Shown: positions 59,110-64,000 of the stretch, piece after piece | Numbering within the stretch: position 1 is the stretch's first letter | How the letters are laid out: each line of letters begins with the position of its first letter | Assembly: GCA_036872755.1 (NCBI GenBank) | Contig: JAVHNS010000011.1 | Span: forward strand, 1,550,001 to 1,614,000 | Origin: Orbilia blumenaviensis | Taxonomy: Eukaryota; Ascomycota; Orbiliomycetes; Orbiliales; Orbiliaceae | DNA length: 64,000 nucleotides | Direction: 5' to 3' | Translations under genes and position numbers: made by a program | The notes under the pieces: generated by a model | What the model was told of the DNA's origin: nothing | What the model saw: only the letters and a program-made list of their open reading frames with translations | Database searches by the model: none

Positions 59110-61395
59110 GTTGTCGTCGTAGAATTGCGATAAGGAATTGCTGGTAGCAAAGTTTCTGTTTCGAGGAACTGGAGAAATTCGTCTCGGAGAGACTGGAGGA
59201 GGGGTTAGATCTTGGAACCAAAATTTGTTCGACATCTCCCGTCTGATGAAGCTTGAAGCTGAGCAGTCGGAATGGGCATATGGGGGGAAGCAGCTGGCGA
59301 TTCACTCTAATACTGAACTGGAGTGGGGTCCCAACAAGCAGGCCGGAATTGACGGTGTTTGGCACTCACCAAAAGGTCTGATCAGCAAGAAGGAAGAGGG
59401 TGCACCTAAAATACTAGCTTGAGCCGATTAGCAACGTGGCTCCGATTCACCGAGCAGACTGCGAAGAGGACGACGAACAGGCGATGGAGGGACCGTATAT
59501 ACTGCTACGGGTAGAGTAACAGTGCACTTGGAGAAGGTGGATTATGACCAGGTCATCTATCCTTGGGGGTTGGGGGGATGCGGAATTGGAAATGGAAAGC
59601 AGATGAGGGTTGTTTTGAATAGCAACTGAATGAATATAAAGTTCTCTCAACCAGGCCAGCGACACGGCATATCAACGTAAAGGAATGGTAACAACAACAA
59701 CTTCCGGGCTTCAGACAGAATGGATTCAACAGAAAGGTCTAGTAGAACGACGAGAATGAAGTTTTGATGATATGAATCTCTGGTTAGACAAGCTGGCTGC
59801 TACTTTTGGTCTGATAGAGATAATCCAGCGGGGTTGGCGCACAGCTCCCATAGGTTCTGAGGGCCATTCAAGACTGGTGCAATGCAGCAAGTCCAATAAT
59901 ACCACACCCATTATGTCCAGGGCTCCCTCCATCTCCTATATTGCTGACATGCCTGCCCTTTTAATCGCAGAATCGATGCCATACCGGACATCTTGAAGCC
60001 GCGGTTGTTTCTGTAGGTCCATTTTATACGAGAGATCTGGATTGGATACAACAGGAACAGTGAAACAACCCTAAACGAAACATGCCCTCTGTTGTGGAAT
60101 GACGGAACCAGCCGCGAGTCGGAATATCTCGAAACGTACCTCGAAGCGATGCAATTCTGGTGCCGACTGCGACGACGACGTTGCAATTGGTCATATAATT
60201 ATGACTGTGGTGAACTTTGGTGAACCTAGACCCCCCAAGACTTGCCGCTGACTCTTCCGAATCCGAGTTTCCCAAGCACTGGTGCTCTGCGACTGTTGCT
60301 TCTTCTTTCGACTCGGCTTCAACTACTTTGACGACTTTGACGACTTCAACAGCTCAGCTTCAACTACCAACCCACTCCCAAACACTCGAAAGGAAGGGAA
60401 GAGAGAAAAGAAAAAAAAAGAGAACAAGGAAAGAAAAACCGTGCCTATTCGATCGGATACCCAACGGAATAAAAGAAGAGAAAGGGAAGAAAGAGAGTTC
60501 GACCCGGGTGCGACAGACAACCCTTTTAGCACCTTTTTTTTTTTTGTCCCTAGCCACTAGGCCGATTTTTTTTTATTCGAACGAGCCAACTTCCCGAAAA
60601 ATTTTGGAGCACGTTGATTTAAACAAAAAAGCTAAAATCCTCAAGAGGCAAAAAAGGAAAGAAAAATTTACTTAAAAACGTGGACAGGAAAAGGTGTCTG
60701 GTGGACACGCTATTATGAACCTCGCTCGAAACTATACATATCACCCATCTTCCTTCAAAAACGGTATGTTCGAACTGTCCCGCTTTTCCTTGTCTGGATG
60801 TCTTGCTCTTGAACCTGCCTGGGTGCGACCCATATTATGGGCCCTCCCAAATACGACAAGCCAAAAGGAACAAGTCTCTTGTCGAAACTATCGACTGTAT
60901 GTACATGCGTACAGAAGTACGTACATGACTTACATGACATACTTCGAGCATGCAAGTTGGTACTGGCGTATCTTGTTATTCCGTTCGTGCAGCAATTGCT
61001 TGCTTACATCGTGGATGTTTCCCACTCAATCCCTTGCTCAAGAGAGGGGCCATGTCTATGATACGTGCCCAGCTATGAGGCAATGGGGGCCAGTCAGAAA
61101 TCCCGTAACTGTTCAGATATGTAAGGGAAACAAAGGTCGTATCGGGGTGGTGCCCCCCATTCTCTCTGGGCCCTCAACAGCAAGACAAAGAGCTGCTGGC
61201 AAGATGGATGAGGGGACAGGACACGAACTATACAGCCAAAGCAGGTGCTTGCATGGGCCATGGTAATAGCGGCCCCCGCTCCTCATCGACATTATGCTTA
61301 ACCTGGCCTGCAAAATCATCATGTGCCTTTAATATAACCTGGCCGCGATATTTGGGCTAGTGACAATTGGCAAGGTCCAAGAGGGGAGAGGGAGG

Positions 61396-61422
61396 AAAAA
61401 AAAAAAAAAAAAAAAAAAAAAA
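61396..61422. repeat. Poly-A tract (27 A)
   Basis: Uninterrupted A run in gene-free sequence. Confidence 0.95.
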
Positions 61423-61733
61423 GACCCTCTAAAAAGAGAATAACCCATCATTGTCGGATCAATTTGTCAAGCTCGAGTGAAATTGGTGATATCGTCATCT
61501 TGCTTCCAATTTTTTCCCGATAGATATATTTATATGCAATAAAAAGGGTGACTGAGGTTGACCCATCTTCGCAATTGACGTGAGATATATACGGAGAGCA
61601 GAACCGCTTATATTTGTGTCTTACTATTGACAACCTAGCACTTTTATTCTTTCCCCAGTGAATATTGCAACGCGCTGGGCCATAGGGAAGGATGTTTAGC
61701 CATGAGGCTGTAGCGGCAACACCCAAAATACAG

Positions 61734-61737
<4 letters not shown>

Positions 61738-61767
<30 letters not shown>
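61738..61767. repeat. Poly-A tract (30 A)
   Basis: Uninterrupted A run, 316 bases downstream of the previous one and about 30 bases before a tRNA-like T-arm hairpin. An A tail next to a Pol III-like sequence could mark a retroposed RNA copy, but this is only a suggestion. Confidence 0.9.
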
Positions 61768-61768
<1 letters not shown>

Positions 61769-63627
61769 AAGAATGGAAGGGAAGAAGAAAAGCTGTCGGT
61801 TCGACCCCGACCTATCTCGTCGTTCCCTTCTCGGTTAAAACGTTTGGAAGAGATTGAGAAGAAAAGAAAATATGCCTGGACTGAAGAGGGAGGGGAAAGA
61901 ACACAGTGGAGGACTCCATTCGCGAAGACGCCCCATGCGAGCTCTTCCTATCGAAAACGGTTTTTCTGCCATAGTCAGTAGGTCTGTGGGCATCTCGGAT
62001 CAACTCAAATCTCATCCTGCAAAAAGCGGGTCATAGTATGAATGGTCGTGCAGTTGGTTGCATATGAACAAGCGCCTGAGCAGAACCGGACGAACCAGGG
62101 CCAACAGCGGAGCTGGGCCACGACATGCCCGAACGTTTAATAACCTCAGCCCTCCCTCTAAACCTGCAACTGAACACCAAACACACCTCCCGGTTAGATT
62201 CTGTATACACTTAGTTACCCGAAGAGATACCTACATATAGTTTTTTAGGTGTCTGTTCATACGCAATATTTCAAATTACAATTTGACCTGCAGTCTTGAG
62301 CTCGTTCGCGTTCGCATCAGACCGGCCGTACGCCAGTGCTGGCAGCATGCAGCCTCAAGCGCCAGAGGGGAAGAGCACATGATTGTTCTTCAAATCCAAA
62401 CTCCAATGAAGGGTCGAAATGCAACCCTTGAGACCTGTCATGCTTCGTAATGATATTTCAATCTCTCGTCAACCAAAAAAACAAGAAAAGAAAAGACAGG
62501 AATATCATCCAAGTATCCACTCGAACGTGTAGAAGGTGTGCAATGTGCATTAGCAGATGCATACCATCGGCACCTTTCGTCTGAACTTGAAGAGCTAATA
62601 ATGATGAGGGAAACTTACTATTTATTTACCCCTCGCCCATGTCCACCATTTCTTTTTCCTTCTATCGATATCAAAAACACATCGTGCAGTCGCTTACCCT
62701 GGTTCCCAACCAGCAGTGACTCTGAGGCCCAGGTTACCATTCCCCTTCGCCTCCGACTGAAAATATGCAGGAAAGGCAACATTTAAGAAGCCTTATGACT
62801 TCAATGGGAATCACCTGCATTTCTCGTTTGACACAAACTGTTATACGGTGTGGGAAAAGCTTTAAAAGTGTGGGGTGGTAGGCAATCCAGATCCCGCACT
62901 TACCCAACCAATGGTTCAACCACGAATTGTCGTTTGGCTGAAGAAATACAAAAAAAGGGACAGCAAGACCATGTCAAGCACTGCATGCAGCTGGTGGGTT
63001 TAAGGTTAAATATCAAAAACAGGCGAGTTGTGCCGAACTTCACCACAATGGTCCGACTCGGGTCGGGGCTGGGAGGGATCTAGCGGGTTTGATCACGAAG
63101 GGTAAAGCCCTGGTCATACCGCCTACGATCTAACTACTGTGATATAACTGAATACTCGTACTAATTATAAACTACCTATGTACTACGCAAGTCGTCCGAC
63201 TTCTTGGTGAGGTTCGAATGGATCTATCCGCTGGCAGCCAGGTGTAGGCATATAAAGTACTTTAGTTAAGTAAGCACCTACTATTAAGGACTTATAGTTA
63301 TCTACCGACATACCTATACATAAGTACCTGGTTACATACTTCCTTTGATAGATCAATGGCCTACGCCCCGACATACAGGCCTAGGGCAATTGTTAGCTGG
63401 TTGGGTACTGGCCTACACAAGTACTCCAATATCTAGGTGTATATAACTCTATAATATTGGCCCACTGATCTCTGGGGCGACTGATAATGCGCCGGGTATG
63501 AGAGAAATTGAAAAAGAAGACACCTTTTTTTTTCTTCTTTTATATCCTTTCGCTATAAAAACTAGGTAAAGAATAGGAAAAAGAGCAAGACAAAGTGACA
63601 TATAGTATATACTTAGGTATAAATGGG

Positions 63628-64000
63628 TCTTAGGCATACGTTGAAGCAAGCTTATCAACGAGCTTCTGGGCAACTGGAGGCCGGCGCCGGAAACTGATAT
63701 GCACCCCGAGTCTCGCTAGCATAATATTCGCGAACACCTGAACGGTCACTATTATAATACCCGGGCGTATAAACGACTTCAATGCCCGGATACGCATTCA
63801 CAAATTTAATTTAGCAGATGTACAAGGCAATCAAGGGAACCAATTCCAGGCGCTTGAGAATTTCGGAGAAATAATAATGAGCTATTGGTATAAATCTGGG
63901 CCATAGACAACCCTGTATTACTGTTGGCTGACTATTAAGGCTGCGGGGCTGCAGCTCCTCTGGAGTCTACACCACCGTCTTGCAGCAGAAAATACCCAGG
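63628..64000 (-). CDS. Possible 3' end of a minus-strand gene leaving the window
   Basis: On the minus strand a TTCAG acceptor near 63739 is followed by an open stretch ending VAQKLVDKLASTYA and a stop at about 63628. A second frame in the same segment also reads protein-like (YYASETRGAYQF), so the frame is not decided. Farther upstream, PGYFLLQDGGVDSRG runs from the window edge to a stop. With the 5' part missing I cannot name the family, and the call is weak. Confidence 0.22.

Larger units (their letters stand above)
59110..63605. other. Gene-poor interval
   Basis: No supported gene on either strand. A 190-codon open frame at 60694-61266 lacks conserved motifs. Two long A tracts occur. A perfect tRNA-type T-arm hairpin (gtcggttcgaccccgac) is at about 61794-61810, without the rest of a tRNA. 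Confidence 0.5.

Noticed and set aside
60694..61266. 190-codon plus-strand open frame
   Set aside because: No conserved motif, no plausible splice context and erratic composition. It is most likely a chance open frame in gene-poor DNA.
1..64000. CRISPR array, operon or prophage-type system
   Set aside because: No spaced direct repeats of that type, no bacterial ribosome-binding sites and no phage genes. The window is eukaryotic throughout.

Overview
The window is nuclear DNA from a filamentous ascomycete (Pezizomycotina). Nearly every recognisable gene is split by short GT-AG introns with CTAAC/CTGAC-type branch points, and several products belong to families typical of filamentous fungi. 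Dmc1, the Pof3/Dia2 F-box protein and a coilin-like protein argue against a Saccharomyces-type yeast. The very high intron and microexon load, and introns above 1 kb, would fit an early-diverging lineage such as Pezizomycetes, but the sequence alone does not settle the class. All gene models are hand-spliced: each exon chain keeps an open frame and restores conserved motifs, but no transcript data were available.

Layout. 0-8.3 kb: ubiquilin DSK2 (+), then a long coiled-coil protein (-) whose N-terminal exon lies behind a 1.2 kb intron. 8.3-18.5 kb: mostly gene-poor, with one secreted or membrane protein carrying Kex2-type repeats (12.3-13.4 kb) and a MITE-like inverted-repeat element (about 17.2-17.6 kb). 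18.5-34.1 kb: a gene-dense housekeeping block of RTC3 (+), nucleoporin NSP1 (-), a membrane J-protein (-), RPS24 (+), an EFM3-type methyltransferase (-), a coilin-like protein (+), PET117 (-) and V-ATPase subunit G (+). 34.5-44 kb: an MFS transporter, a Pof3/Dia2-type F-box protein and a triple-RRM Csx1/Nam8-like protein, all on the minus strand. 44-48 kb: low-complexity sequence with homopolymer and microsatellite tracts. 48-59 kb: an uncharacterised protein (-), another uncharacterised protein (+), a protein with three dsRBD-like modules (-), DMC1 (-) and the seven-zinc-knuckle protein GIS2 (-). 59-64 kb: no confident gene, although a minus-strand gene may end near 63.6 kb.

This is ordinary eukaryotic gene order rather than operons. 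Several pairs are divergent and probably share promoters (J-protein/RPS24, EFM3/coilin-like, PET117/VMA10, 48.3 kb/50.4 kb genes). Themes are protein quality control (DSK2, J-protein, Pof3), RNA biology (NSP1, coilin-like, Csx1-like, dsRBD protein, GIS2, RPS24), organelle function (PET117, VMA10) and meiosis (DMC1).

The most striking observations are the splicing architecture (a 3-nt and an 11-nt microexon with a GC-AG intron in DMC1; an ATG-only coding exon, a 9-nt microexon and a second GC-AG intron in VMA10; microexons in GIS2 and the MFS gene), the Kex2-repeat protein, a coilin-like protein with both terminal domains, a triple dsRBD-like protein and a CC1-box-like motif formed across a giant intron.
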